Assembly: GCA_013334485.1 (NCBI GenBank)
Contig: JAAXXL010000001.1
Coordinates: 38,209-102,208, forward strand
DNA: 64,000 nucleotides
Source: Chlorobiaceae bacterium
GTDB lineage: Bacteria; Bacteroidota; Chlorobiia; Chlorobiales; Chlorobiaceae
Direction: 5' to 3'
Below, in pieces: positions 31,498 through 41,655 of this stretch (positions within the stretch are counted from its first letter, which is position 1; the number at the start of each line of letters is the position of its first letter). The position numbers were made by a program, and so were the translations under genes. A model generated the notes under the pieces. It was not told the DNA's origin. It was given only the letters and a program-made list of their open reading frames with translations, and searched no databases.

Positions 31498-31520
31498 AAA
31501 ATAAGTGGCCCTCGCCCCAA

Positions 31521-31570
31521 AGCACTCTTTAATCTTCTATAAGGCCTATAAGACGTATTGGCCCTATATT
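31521..31570. repeat. Dispersed repeat copy 2 (related to 21981-22044)
   Basis: AGCACTCTTTAATCTTCTATAAGGCCTATAAG... versus AGCACTCTTTAATCTTTTATAGGTACTATAGG... Confidence 0.65.
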
Positions 31571-31856
31571 TCCCTTCAACAAGGCAAACACGCAGGTTTG
31601 CCCCTACACCTTTTCGTGTTAATTCGCGCAATTCGCGGACAACCTTCCCCTCTTCAATTCAGAATCCATCATCTCTTAATCATCGGTATTGCTGATAATG
31701 ATCATTATTATGAGTATCTTGGCGGAGTTTAAAAAAACGTGAAGCCACCCGGCAAGGTAAAAAGCAGAACATCTGTTCGCTCGAAAAAATGGTCTCGCTT
31801 GAAGCTCCTCAAAGCACTCTTCCGAGGGTTTCGGGAAGCAGAAGCAGAGACTATCG

Positions 31857-31973
31857 ATGAGCTGGCAGGAACTCAATGCCGATCTCGAAACAAGAATTGA
31901 AAGGGTTCATGAGTGCATTCACGCAACTGTTTTTTTAAGACTACATCAAGAAACATCAAAACCTATACCATGA
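31857..31973 (+). other. Possible upstream ORF (38 aa) whose TGA overlaps the bchM ATG
   Basis: [42 protein letters not shown] overlap at 31970-31973. Confidence 0.35.
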
Positions 31974-32668
31974 GCAGCTCCTCATTCAATGCTGAAGAAC
32001 ACAAAAAAATGCTCCGCTCCTACTTCAACGGGCAGGGCTTCCAGCGATGGGCATCAATATACGGAGACGACAAACTCTCCTCAGTACGCAATACCGTCCG
32101 ACAGGGCCATGCGGTCATGATGGACAAGGCATTTGACTGGCTGCAAAAGCTTGGGCTGCCGAAAGGAGCAACCGTACTTGATGCAGGCTGTGGCACCGGA
32201 CTCTTCAGCATCAGACTGGCAAAAGCAGGCTACAAGGTAAAGTCGGTCGATATCGCATCACAGATGGTCGGAAAGGCAAAAGAGGAAGCCATAAAGCAGG
32301 GGGTTGACGGCAACATTGAATTCGAAGTCAATACCATTGAATCGGTAAGCGGCACCTATGACGCCGTGGTCTGTTTTGATGTGCTTATCCACTACCCGGC
32401 AGAAGGATTTGCCGAGGCCTTCCGCAATCTGAGCAGCCTCACAAAAGGGTCGGTTATTTTCACCTATGCTCCATACAACAACATTCTTGCCTTCCAGCAC
32501 TGGATCGGAGGCTATTTCCCGAAAAAGGAACGGAGAACAACCATCCAGATGATCCGCGATGAGGAGATGCAGCGAGCAATGGAGAGAGCAGGGATGGAGG
32601 TAAAAAGCCGTGAAAAGATCAGTTTTGGCTTTTATCACACCATGCTGATGAATGCATCGCATAAGTAA
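31970..32668 (+). CDS. bchM: Magnesium protoporphyrin IX methyltransferase
   Basis: SAM motif [48 protein letters not shown]; flanked by bchH and bchE. ORF track extends to 31913. Confidence 0.9.
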   Translation: MSSSSFNAEEHKKMLRSYFNGQGFQRWASIYGDDKLSSVRNTVRQGHAVMMDKAFDWLQKLGLPKGATVLDAGCGTGLFSIRLAKAGYKVKSVDIASQMVGKAKEEAIKQGVDGNIEFEVNTIESVSGTYDAVVCFDVLIHYPAEGFAEAFRNLSSLTKGSVIFTYAPYNNILAFQHWIGGYFPKKERRTTIQMIRDEEMQRAMERAGMEVKSREKISFGFYHTMLMNASHK

Positions 32669-32818
32669 GGGTTTAATCTGCGAAAACCATAAGAGATTTT
32701 TCCAAATAAATTGTAAATTAAAAATCAAGGGATTTTTTACTGGTAGATCGGCGTTCCCCCTTAGCGAGTAAAGAGATTCCTATTTTTGTTAAAAAACATA
32801 TCTGGAGGGTGAAGACTG

Positions 32819-34459
32819 ATGAAAATACTGATGGTTCAGCCAAATTATCATTCAGGTGGAGCTGAAATTGCCGGTAACTGGACGCCAAGCTGGGTAGCCT
32901 ACATCGGTGGCGCCCTTAAACATGCAGGGTTTGACCAGGTGCGCTTTGTTGACGCCATGGCCGACAATCTTGAAGACGATCAGATTGAAGAGATCATCAG
33001 AAAAAACAAGCCTGATGTGGTAATGGCAACCAATATTACCCCATCTATCTTCAAGGCACAGGACATTATGAAGGTCGCCAAAAAGGTTGACCCGAAAATA
33101 AGAACCATAATGGGTGGTATTCATTCGACCTTCATGTACCCGCAGGTACTGAGCGAAGCACCCGAGACCGACTATGTTGTCCGTGGAGAAGGCGAAGAGG
33201 TTACCGTTAACCTCATCAGAGAGATCGCTGCCGGTACCGACCGGGAGAACCGCGCCAACATCACTGGTATCGCCTATCTTGATGACGAGGGCAAGGTGTT
33301 TGCAACCGCTGCACATCCGGTAATCGAGGATCTCGATACCCTTACCCCCGACTGGAGCCTCTACGACTGGGATAAATATATCTACACCCCGCTCAACTGC
33401 CGTCTTGCTGTACCGAACTTTGCAAGAGGATGCCCCTTTACCTGTACCTTCTGCTCACAGTGGCAGTTCTGGCGCCGGTACCGTGCACGCAGCCCGAAAC
33501 TCTTTGTTGATGAAATCGAGGTACTCGTTAAGAAATACAACGTTGGATTCTTTATCCTTGCTGACGAAGAGCCGACTATCAACAAGCAGAAATTCGTATC
33601 ACTCTGTCAGGAGCTGATCGACCGCAAACTCAACGTCTCCTGGGGTATCAACACCCGCGTTACCGACATTATGCGTGATGCTGATCTGCTCCCATTCTTC
33701 CGCAAGGCAGGCCTTGTACACGTCTCGCTTGGAACAGAGGCTGCAAGCCAGATGAACCTGAACCGGTTCCGCAAAGAGACCACAATTGAGGAGAACAAGT
33801 TCGCCATCAAGCTGCTTCAGAAAAACGGCATCGTAGCTGAAGCACAGTTTGTAATGGGACTTGAGCATGAAACTCCTGAGACCATCGAAGAGACCTACCA
33901 GCTCTGCAAAGACTGGGATCCTGATATGGCCAACTGGACAATCTACACCCCATGGCCATTCTCCGATCTCTTCAAAGAGCTTGGCGACAGGGTTGAAGTA
34001 CGCGACTACTCCAAGTACAACTTTGTGACGCCTATCATCAAGCCGGATAACATGGAGCGTGAGGATGTGCTCAAGGGCGTGCTGAAATCATATGCACGGT
34101 TCTATGCACGCAAAACCTTCTTCAGCTACCCATGGATCAAAGATCCTTATGTGCGCAAGTACATGCTTGGATGCCTGAAGGCTTTTGCCCAGACAACCAT
34201 CACCAAGCGCTTCTACGATATCGACCGCGTCAAGACCAAGAACAACAAGATCGAAATCGATCTCGGCTTTGACAAGTCAAGAATCCTGACACAGAATGAG
34301 GTCAAAAACCTCAAGGAACTGCGTCCGGAGATGGTTGCCGACATGAGCTTCGGTCTCAAGGAAGCTGGCTATCAGCGTGAGCATGATGAGCACAACTGGG
34401 ACGAGTTTGACGAGTCCACCATCAAGGATCGCAACTCTTCAACAGTACGCAACTGCTGA
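32819..34459 (+). CDS. bchE: Anaerobic Mg-protoporphyrin IX monomethyl ester oxidative cyclase (B12-binding radical SAM)
   Basis: 546 aa; N-terminal B12-binding region, CPFTCTFCSQW radical SAM motif, context after bchM. Confidence 0.93.
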   Translation: MKILMVQPNYHSGGAEIAGNWTPSWVAYIGGALKHAGFDQVRFVDAMADNLEDDQIEEIIRKNKPDVVMATNITPSIFKAQDIMKVAKKVDPKIRTIMGGIHSTFMYPQVLSEAPETDYVVRGEGEEVTVNLIREIAAGTDRENRANITGIAYLDDEGKVFATAAHPVIEDLDTLTPDWSLYDWDKYIYTPLNCRLAVPNFARGCPFTCTFCSQWQFWRRYRARSPKLFVDEIEVLVKKYNVGFFILADEEPTINKQKFVSLCQELIDRKLNVSWGINTRVTDIMRDADLLPFFRKAGLVHVSLGTEAASQMNLNRFRKETTIEENKFAIKLLQKNGIVAEAQFVMGLEHETPETIEETYQLCKDWDPDMANWTIYTPWPFSDLFKELGDRVEVRDYSKYNFVTPIIKPDNMEREDVLKGVLKSYARFYARKTFFSYPWIKDPYVRKYMLGCLKAFAQTTITKRFYDIDRVKTKNNKIEIDLGFDKSRILTQNEVKNLKELRPEMVADMSFGLKEAGYQREHDEHNWDEFDESTIKDRNSSTVRNC

Positions 34460-34482
34460 GTTGTTCAACGCTCTCAATACAA

Positions 34483-34514
34483 CAAAAAAACCCTCCACTT
34501 CGGAGGGTTTTTTT
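34483..34514 (+). terminator. Terminator after bchE
   Basis: AACCCTCC-ACTT-CGGAGGGTTTTTTT. Confidence 0.85.
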
Positions 34515-34531
34515 GTTAAGCATGCTGATGC

Positions 34532-34951
34532 TTATTTGATCGAAATCTCTTTACCGGTTTTAGGCTTTGGCTCCGATTTTGGAAGAACGATCTTCAGAAC
34601 ACCATTGTCGAACGATGCCTCAATTTTTTCAGCATTGACGTTCTCACCGACAGTAAAACTCCGGCTCAAACTTCCCCATGAACGCTCTATTCGGTGATAT
34701 CCCTTTTTCTTCTCCTCCTCACTCTGGGTTCTTTCGGCTGTGATGCAGAGCACATCATCATCCATTGCAACCTTTACATCCTCTTTTTTGACACCCGGGA
34801 GATCAGCCTCAATATTGATGGCATTTTCATCTTCGCTGATATCAACCTTGAAGGATGGAGCGACCATTGAAGAAAAAAAAGGCGACACCTTGTCGTTGAA
34901 AACATCCTCAAACATTCTCAACGGATCCCTGCCATAAAGTTTGAGTGACAT
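34532..34951 (-). CDS. Hsp20/alpha-crystallin small heat-shock protein
   Basis: Start chosen at MSLKLYGRDPLRMFEDVF; EADLPGVKKEDVKVAMDDDVLCI, FDNGVLKIVLPK. Confidence 0.9.
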   Translation of the reverse strand: MSLKLYGRDPLRMFEDVFNDKVSPFFSSMVAPSFKVDISEDENAINIEADLPGVKKEDVKVAMDDDVLCITAERTQSEEEKKKGYHRIERSWGSLSRSFTVGENVNAEKIEASFDNGVLKIVLPKSEPKPKTGKEISIK

Positions 34952-35239
34952 GACTGCACCTCCATCTTTTAATGGTTTAAAAGTTGAAACTGAACTCATG
35001 AATACCAAAAAACAAAAACACAGCTAAACCGAAATAAATTCCCCGCGGGTATGGAAGAAGGAGCCAAGTGCCAGGGGTTAGGCATAATACATAGCACCTG
35101 TCCCGAGAGAAAAAAGGACCCAAAGGACTTCAAGGACTACAGGGACGAAGAGAAACCCCAGGGACTACCAACATCCGCCCCTACAGGGCTTAAAACCTAA
35201 TACCTCTTACCTCTTCACCTATCACTTAGCTCCTTCTTC

Positions 35240-36184
35240 TCAGCGTATCGTTTCAAGAAAACGCTCGGTATCGACAGCAGCCATACATCCGGTTCCGACA
35301 GCGGTAACGGCCTGGCGGTAGGTATAGTCCTGGACATCGCCGCAGGCAAAAACACCCTGAACACTGGTTTCGGAGGATGATTTTTTGGTTTTGATATAAC
35401 CGTAGTCATCAAGTTCAAGCTGCCCCTTGAACAACCCGGTATTCGGTGCGTGACCAATAGCCATAAATACTCCGTCACAGGAGTGCTCAACAAGCTCCCC
35501 GGTCTTGACGTTTTTCAAACGGATTCCGGTTACCTGCAGGCCATCACCGAGAATTTCATCAACGACTTCGTTGAGCATCATGGTGATTTTCGGATTCTTC
35601 TGAACCCTGAGACTCATGATTTTTGAGGAGCGGAACTCTTCACGACGATGGACAAGCACAACTTCAGAAGCAAATTTGGTAAGGTAGAGTGCCTCTTCCA
35701 TGGCTGTGTCACCGCCACCGATAACAAAGACCTTGCTGTCACGGAAGAAAAATCCGTCACAGGTTGCACAGGCTGAAACGCCCTTGCCGCGGTAGCGGTC
35801 TTCAGACTCTATGTTGAGCCACTTGGCACAGGCTCCGGTTGCAACAATTAGCGCGTGAGTAAAGAGTTCACGACCATCTTCAAGCAGAAGCGAGAAAGGG
35901 CTTCTTGAAAGATCAACCTCAGTAACGCTCCCTGCAAGAAATTCCGTACCGAACTTGGCAGCCTGCTCACGCATTTTCGCCATCAGTTCAGGCCCGCGTA
36001 TACCTTCAGGAAAACCGGGGAAGTTCTCAATTTCCGTGGTGATCATGAGCTGCCCGCCCGGCTGCATCCCGTCAATGACAAGCGGCTTAAGATTGGCTCT
36101 GCCTGTGTAGATAGCTGACGTATATCCTGCAGGGCCGGTACCCATGATAATGATGTCACGTACTTCTCTTGCCATATTGGTCAT
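35240..36184 (-). CDS. trxB: Thioredoxin reductase
   Basis: 314 aa; IMGTGPAGYTSAIYTGRANL, CATCDGFFF, GVFACGDVQDYTYRQAVTAVGTGCMAA. Confidence 0.95.
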   Translation of the reverse strand: MTNMAREVRDIIIMGTGPAGYTSAIYTGRANLKPLVIDGMQPGGQLMITTEIENFPGFPEGIRGPELMAKMREQAAKFGTEFLAGSVTEVDLSRSPFSLLLEDGRELFTHALIVATGACAKWLNIESEDRYRGKGVSACATCDGFFFRDSKVFVIGGGDTAMEEALYLTKFASEVVLVHRREEFRSSKIMSLRVQKNPKITMMLNEVVDEILGDGLQVTGIRLKNVKTGELVEHSCDGVFMAIGHAPNTGLFKGQLELDDYGYIKTKKSSSETSVQGVFACGDVQDYTYRQAVTAVGTGCMAAVDTERFLETIR

Positions 36185-36231
36185 GATAATGTTATTAATA
36201 AATTCTCTACCCCCGTGTTGGAATCACTGAA

Positions 36232-36561
36232 TCATGCAATATGCAGATCCATTTTCTTCGAAATCTGGTTTTTCGGTACAGCTCCGAGTAACTGGTCAAC
36301 AACCTGTCCGTTCTTGAATATAAGCAGACTCGGGATACTTCTGATACCAAATTGGGCTGCTGTAGCAGGGTTCTCATCAACATTGAGTTTTGCTACAACT
36401 GCCTTTCCGGCATACTCTGCGGCAAGTTCCTCAATAACTGGACCAAGCATCATGCAAGGACCACACCAGGTAGCCCAGAAATCAACCAGAGCAACCTGAC
36501 CAGAATCAAGGATTTCGGATTTGAAATTCTTGTCTGTTGCTGCAACATAGTTATCGCTCAT
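36232..36561 (-). CDS. trxA: Thioredoxin
   Basis: 109 aa; VDFWATWCGPCMMLGPVIEELA. Confidence 0.95.
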   Translation of the reverse strand: MSDNYVAATDKNFKSEILDSGQVALVDFWATWCGPCMMLGPVIEELAAEYAGKAVVAKLNVDENPATAAQFGIRSIPSLLIFKNGQVVDQLLGAVPKNQISKKMDLHIA

Positions 36562-36699
36562 ACTTCATTACCGTTTAAGTTAAGAATTACAAAGATTTTA
36601 TGATAACCATCGCACTCTTAAACTACTCTTAACGAATACTTAAATTTCGCTTATAAAGAGAAGAAAAATTTGGGCCACGAAAGCAAACGAATGGAATGT

Positions 36700-36725
36700 A
36701 GGGGCGATCCTGTGTGATCGCCCCT
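36700..36725. repeat. Repeat family B hairpin (AGGGGCGATC...GATCGCCCCT)
   Basis: 10-bp perfect stem, 6-nt loop. Confidence 0.7.
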
Positions 36726-36789
36726 GGGGGTGAGATTTCTCTTCGTCGTTGAACGCCCTGAACGACAAAACGGAAAAGATTCTCAATTG

Positions 36790-36825
36790 CAGGTGAGTTC
36801 CCGACGAAATCGGGAGTTCACCTGC
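36790..36825 (-). terminator. Imperfect 16-bp hairpin downstream of the 52-aa ORF
   Basis: GCAGGTGAGTTCCCGA-CGAAA-TCGGGAGTTCACCTGC, two mismatches. Confidence 0.5.
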
Positions 36826-36836
36826 CAAAGGAAAGA

Positions 36837-36995
36837 TCAGGAGTGTCCGCCGACAACAATACGCATGATTTTAACATTAAGTACGACAAACCGGACAAGC
36901 TGCCACAAAACATTTTTCCGCCAATACAGTGTTGTTTTTGAGGGTACCGGAGGGTAGGCCTCATCATAATATGCCTTGACTTTATTGGTGCTCAT
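36837..36995 (-). CDS. Small 52-aa basic/hydrophobic protein not in ORF track
   Basis: MSTNKVKAYYDEAYPPVPSKTTLYWRKNVLWQLVRFVVLNVKIMRIVVGGHS*. Confidence 0.5.
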   Translation of the reverse strand: MSTNKVKAYYDEAYPPVPSKTTLYWRKNVLWQLVRFVVLNVKIMRIVVGGHS

Positions 36996-37085
36996 TGTAT
37001 TCAGTATTTAACGTTATTACGCCTTATAGTGTAAGGGTTTAGGTGCGTCCCTGAAAGACTCGGCACTTAACACCTCACAATGTTA

Positions 37086-37155
37086 TGTCATCTCGAACGC
37101 AGAGAGAGATCTCCTGTCACAAAAAGCAGATCCCTCCTTTCAGTTCGGGATGACA
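37086..37155 (+). repeat. Dispersed inverted repeat family A, copy 2
   Basis: TGTCATCTCGAACGCAGAGAGAGATCTCC...GCAGATCCCTCCTTTCAGTTCGGGATGACA. Confidence 0.85.
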
Positions 37156-37246
37156 CCACCGCCAACTCATCCCTCGTCACTCTTCATCCCCTTCTCTTCC
37201 TTTCGTGACTTTCGTGGCCAAAAAACTTCCTCTTCAACTCATCACT

Positions 37247-38701
37247 TTATTCAGGAATAAGCCACCAGAACGGATATCCCTTTGCCTTGTGAAAGAAGAG
37301 GTAGTGCAGTATCACTTTGAGCCAGTGGCCGGCAAGACCAGCCTCACCAAGGGAGTAGTTCATGTCACGGCCCCACTCAGGGTATTTTTCCCAGTCAGGC
37401 ACAACAGGAAAAAGAGTCATTGAGGCGCCAAGTCCATCAAATGAACCAAAACCTGCCGATACAACGCATGCCGCGCCCATTCTGCTCATGGATGCTTTAT
37501 GACGGTGTTCCGTGGCTCCCTGTATTTTCTCGGCAATATTCAGCGCAACGATTTTCCCCATAACACCGGCAGGCATTCCAGTTCGAGGGGCGGTCGGGAA
37601 TATCTGACGACCGGTAGGGCTCGACATCGGCTTTGAAATCGGGTGGGGCGGAGCAAAAGCAATCCCCGGAGCATAGATGTTTTTATAGAGCGGGTTCTGA
37701 TAAATTGATGGCCAGTCATTAGCTGCCCAATCGTCAAAGGGCTTGCCGGAGTAGTCTGCATCGACTTTCATGAACTTGTTCGGGGCAAACATTTTTTCGG
37801 TAATATCATTGCCCTCCCTGTCATAAGAGGTAAGTCCAACCCCTGAAAATGAAGGAATGAGCATGGCAAAATCAAACTCCTGGGTGAGGTTTTCACCATC
37901 AAGCGTCTCATAGTAGGCCTTACCGGGTTCAACCTTGTAGACACCTGCTCTTCTGATCCAGTTAATGCCGTACTCGGCCATAATTGATTCGGTGAATACC
38001 TTTGTCGGAGTATAGTAGCCGCCCCGGTTGATGAACGCGCCGGCCATTCCGAAATCACCAAGCTCATACTCATTTGACAGCCAGGTAATCTGCGCTTTAT
38101 CACTCAGACCGAGTTTTGATATTTCGTGGGCAACATTCAGAATATATTCAAATGCCGCACCCTGGCAGGTTGCCATGGCATGACCGGTACCAATCAGAAT
38201 CCGCTGCTTCTCGCCGGCCTGCATTTTTTTGATGATCTTCTGAAGGTTCTCCCAGGCATGCGCTGCATGACTGTATGTGCAAACCGAAAAGGTATTTTTA
38301 TCAGGGCCGAGACCTTCGGTAGCGTCAAAATTGAGCTTTGGGCCCGTTGCATTGACAAGGTAATCGTAATCGACTTTCTCGATCTGACCGGCGTGCTGCT
38401 CATCGGTATACTCAATGGTAACGTACCCTTTTGAGATTTCATGATCGCCCTCAGGGTGAATTTCTATCGCTTTGGCCTGCTTTCGGATAATTCCCCAGCG
38501 ACCATACACTTTTTTCAGCTCAAACCGGACATCGTCAATCGACATTCTTCCGACGCCAACCCAGATGTTTGAGGGAATCCACTGGTAGTATGCGTTCGGA
38601 GTAACAACGACAACTTCATGCTGCTTTCCGAGTTTCTTTTTGAGAAAGGCTGCACAGGTATGACCTGCAACACCGGCCCCTAAAACGACAACTTTTGCCA
38701 T
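37247..38701 (-). CDS. Sulfide:quinone oxidoreductase-like FAD/NAD(P) oxidoreductase
   Basis: MAKVVVLGAGVAGHTCAAFLKKKLGKQHEVVVVTPNAYYQWIPSNIWVGVG; start M27 of the ORF. Confidence 0.82.
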   Translation of the reverse strand: MAKVVVLGAGVAGHTCAAFLKKKLGKQHEVVVVTPNAYYQWIPSNIWVGVGRMSIDDVRFELKKVYGRWGIIRKQAKAIEIHPEGDHEISKGYVTIEYTDEQHAGQIEKVDYDYLVNATGPKLNFDATEGLGPDKNTFSVCTYSHAAHAWENLQKIIKKMQAGEKQRILIGTGHAMATCQGAAFEYILNVAHEISKLGLSDKAQITWLSNEYELGDFGMAGAFINRGGYYTPTKVFTESIMAEYGINWIRRAGVYKVEPGKAYYETLDGENLTQEFDFAMLIPSFSGVGLTSYDREGNDITEKMFAPNKFMKVDADYSGKPFDDWAANDWPSIYQNPLYKNIYAPGIAFAPPHPISKPMSSPTGRQIFPTAPRTGMPAGVMGKIVALNIAEKIQGATEHRHKASMSRMGAACVVSAGFGSFDGLGASMTLFPVVPDWEKYPEWGRDMNYSLGEAGLAGHWLKVILHYLFFHKAKGYPFWWLIPE

Positions 38702-38779
38702 AGTTTCTTGATTTTTTCGGTGCAAAAAAATGTACTCTGTCACAGGTGTTAGGCATAATACAGAGCACTCATCACTCAC

Positions 38780-38992
38780 TTAAATGAAAGCCTGACCCGG
38801 CTCAACACCAGCGGCTTTGAGAATTTTCGCAAGGGGGCAGAAACCGGTGAATGCAGCCTGAAAAAGATTGAGGCCAACAAAGCCGGTAAACCACAGCCAG
38901 TTCTGATTGTGATAGATTGAAAGCAGGACACTTGAAAACACAAACAAGCCCGCAACCGCAAAGACAAGACGATCCATATTCATAGGAAGCAC
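38780..38992 (-). CDS. DUF2892-type small membrane protein
   Basis: 70 aa; [21 protein letters not shown]...[31 protein letters not shown]. Confidence 0.8.
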   Translation of the reverse strand: MLPMNMDRLVFAVAGLFVFSSVLLSIYHNQNWLWFTGFVGLNLFQAAFTGFCPLAKILKAAGVEPGQAFI

Positions 38993-39438
38993 TCCGGTGA
39001 TTGATATAAACTCTCTTTCAGAAAGAGCCAGTAACTTGTTCCAATACAGTACTTTTTATCATTGAAACACGCAGTAGTGACTCGGAAATCAATGTAAATC
39101 CGATAAATCACCCTACTTATTGGCATATGCTAATAATAAAAAATAAAAAGCATTGAACAAACAGATAAGCCTGTAATTCTTTCGGGGGCGTCTCCGAACG
39201 GGTGAGGAAGATGAAAAAAAATGTGCCGAGTTAAAGAGGAGATTACGGAGTAGGGGTTAGAAGGGGGAAAAGTGGACGCGAGCGTGGACAGGGAAATGGT
39301 GGACGGAAGTGGACAAGAGAAAGGGATTTCTCGGGGGCTACCGATACTCCGCCACTGCGGAACTGAAGATCTTCATTTTTCGTGTGATTTCGTGTGATTC
39401 GTGGTTGAAAATCTTCTCTGTCCAATTTCAAAATCTCT

Positions 39439-39900
39439 TCAAACTTCGGAGAAGCATCCGCCCTTGCGTTTCAGAGAGATGCCGCATTGAGCACAGGTGT
39501 TCTCCCGGCAGGGTTCACCCTTCAGATGGGGTACCTCATGGCCGCACCCCGGGCAGACACAAATGTCCGGCCGTTCAGTCGGCAGCGAGTCACAGAGGTG
39601 GCTGACAAAACCGCCTTCAATACAGAGCCCTTTTCCTTCAACAAGTGCCTCTGCAACTTTTTTATGGGCCGACTCAAGGATACGGCCAAATGTCTGGCGG
39701 GAGACATTCATCCGTTCAGCAGCTTCAACCTGGTATAATCCCTCGCTGTCAGCCAATCGTATGGCCTCAAATTCATCAACGGCAAGAACCACACTTTCCA
39801 GACTTTCACAGGGCACTCCATCAGGCCTGAAACAGGTGATCTTTGGAAGATCCTTAACACTCCGGCAGTTTACAGGTCTGCCAACACGTCTTTTCTTCAT
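39439..39900 (-). CDS. DUF134 (UPF0251) family putative DNA-binding protein
   Basis: MKKRRVGRPVNCR...LAVDEFEAIRLADSEGLYQVEAAERMNVSRQTFGRILESAHKKVAEAL; C-terminal Cys-rich knuckle. Confidence 0.85.
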   Translation of the reverse strand: MKKRRVGRPVNCRSVKDLPKITCFRPDGVPCESLESVVLAVDEFEAIRLADSEGLYQVEAAERMNVSRQTFGRILESAHKKVAEALVEGKGLCIEGGFVSHLCDSLPTERPDICVCPGCGHEVPHLKGEPCRENTCAQCGISLKRKGGCFSEV

Positions 39901-40149
39901 ATACAAACCGTATCTATTACATTCCACTCTAAACAATACATTGCACGAACTACCTGCAGGTCGGAATATCGCAAAATTGATTTAGAACCCGGAATAAATT
40001 GGTTGTAAAAAAAAGTCCTGTATCAAGTTAACCTTTTAATATTTATACAGTCTGGTCTATCACAATTGTTAACCTGCTTATCGAATATCAAGACACCGCT
40101 ATCCGATTCAAACAGGATAGAACAAGTACCTCTCGCCCGCCACTGGAAA

Positions 40150-40554
40150 TCATCGGGTTACCGTGGTCACTACAATTTCGGGTGGATCCTGAATATGGCG
40201 TTTAACTGCGCAGAGATTCGCCGCATTGATGACCGCATCTTGGTATTTTTCGGGGAAATCACCGGGCAGCTCTATCGAAAGCTCGATTTTTCCTATCCCG
40301 CGACCTGATTCCCTGACAACATGTGACTGTACAATCCTGATACCCTCTGTCGGAATCCCCCGGCTCTGGCAAAAAGAGAGCACAAAAAAGCCTGCACAGG
40401 TGCCGATGGATGCAAGAAAAAGGGAAAACGGCTCCGGAGCGGAACCCTCACCACCTGCATAAGTGGACTGATCGGTATGCATGGTAAAACCATTAAAATC
40501 AGCATTTACCTTTTTTCCGCCGCCAAAGGTTACGATCATTTCACTTGTCATCAT
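40150..40554 (-). CDS. OsmC family protein
   Basis: 134 aa; PEPFSLFLASIGTCAGFFVLSFCQSRGIPTEGI. Confidence 0.88.
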   Translation of the reverse strand: MMTSEMIVTFGGGKKVNADFNGFTMHTDQSTYAGGEGSAPEPFSLFLASIGTCAGFFVLSFCQSRGIPTEGIRIVQSHVVRESGRGIGKIELSIELPGDFPEKYQDAVINAANLCAVKRHIQDPPEIVVTTVTR

Positions 40555-40717
40555 GCTAAAGTGCTGTTTATAGTTGCTGTCGAGTGTTTATTCTCAATCT
40601 AAAATATAGACCTTCCCTCTATTATACGCATATGCCCATAATAAAGCAAGCTGATTACCTGAACTCTGATTGATCTTTGTCAGTCAGAGTTCAGGTAGAG
40701 ATAATGATCCTTCAAGC

Positions 40718-41608
40718 TTACCTCTTCAGCATGGTTCCAAAACCGAGGCGATCGGCGATATTGGCTTCAGGATCGATGACGGGATGAATAAGCGGCGAAG
40801 CGCAGGTCATAAGCGTCGTAACACCCGGTCCGTGACCGGCTTCCCTGCAATCACTGTGCACAACAATACCGATCGTGACGGCACCCTTGCGGTATGCTCT
40901 GCCATAGCGATTATCATGATCGAGCAGGGCAACAAAGTCACCAAAACGAATCTTGTCAATCCCGTAATCCCTGACCGTTTCGGCATCACTCGTCATAATA
41001 TCATAGTCACCCTTTGCAACATGGGCAGAACCGATTCCCGATCCCATGCAGACAGCAGGAACAATAGTGGTCACCGGCACCTCAAGCACCCCCTCCTCAA
41101 CTTCCTGAATCTTCATTGCACCAAGAAGAGCGGGATCAAGGTTAAAGAGGGCGATATCACCATAATCAACAAGCTGCAACCCCTGACCTTTCCCCCGAAT
41201 AATAATGGTATCGCTGTAAAGCAGCTTCTCCTTCACCTCACGCGGGAAATCAACAATCACATGCTCAGATCCGCCATGATGACCGAGAACCCTGCCTTCG
41301 GCCCCTTTGGCCTCACCGGTAACAACGGTGGCGATATTGCCTGCACAGGAGTAGATCTGCACTCCGACATTCGGATGCTCGTAGGGTTTCTGGGTATCAG
41401 CGGTACAGCTAACGCCCGGCTCTATGTGATCACCCTGCCATCCGAATGCGGAGTCTCCTACCTGGACGTTCAGGGTAATGCCTCCGATAGAGGGAAGAAT
41501 AAAGGGTATGCCATGATGGTCAACCTCCCAGTTGCCTCTGGTTCTCGGCTGCCCCGGCTGACACTGAAGCAAAAATTCCACTATATGCGCTTCATTCGTT
41601 TTAAGCAT
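40718..41608 (-). CDS. DUF4438-type protein
   Basis: 296 aa; [37 protein letters not shown]. Confidence 0.65.
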   Translation of the reverse strand: MLKTNEAHIVEFLLQCQPGQPRTRGNWEVDHHGIPFILPSIGGITLNVQVGDSAFGWQGDHIEPGVSCTADTQKPYEHPNVGVQIYSCAGNIATVVTGEAKGAEGRVLGHHGGSEHVIVDFPREVKEKLLYSDTIIIRGKGQGLQLVDYGDIALFNLDPALLGAMKIQEVEEGVLEVPVTTIVPAVCMGSGIGSAHVAKGDYDIMTSDAETVRDYGIDKIRFGDFVALLDHDNRYGRAYRKGAVTIGIVVHSDCREAGHGPGVTTLMTCASPLIHPVIDPEANIADRLGFGTMLKR

Positions 41609-41655
41609 GGATTCTCATTAAAGGTTGTGAGTGATGTACTGAAACAGAGCACCGG

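Noticed and set aside
30987-31631. 214-aa minus-strand ORF
   Set aside because: Antisense to the 3' end of bchH and its terminator.
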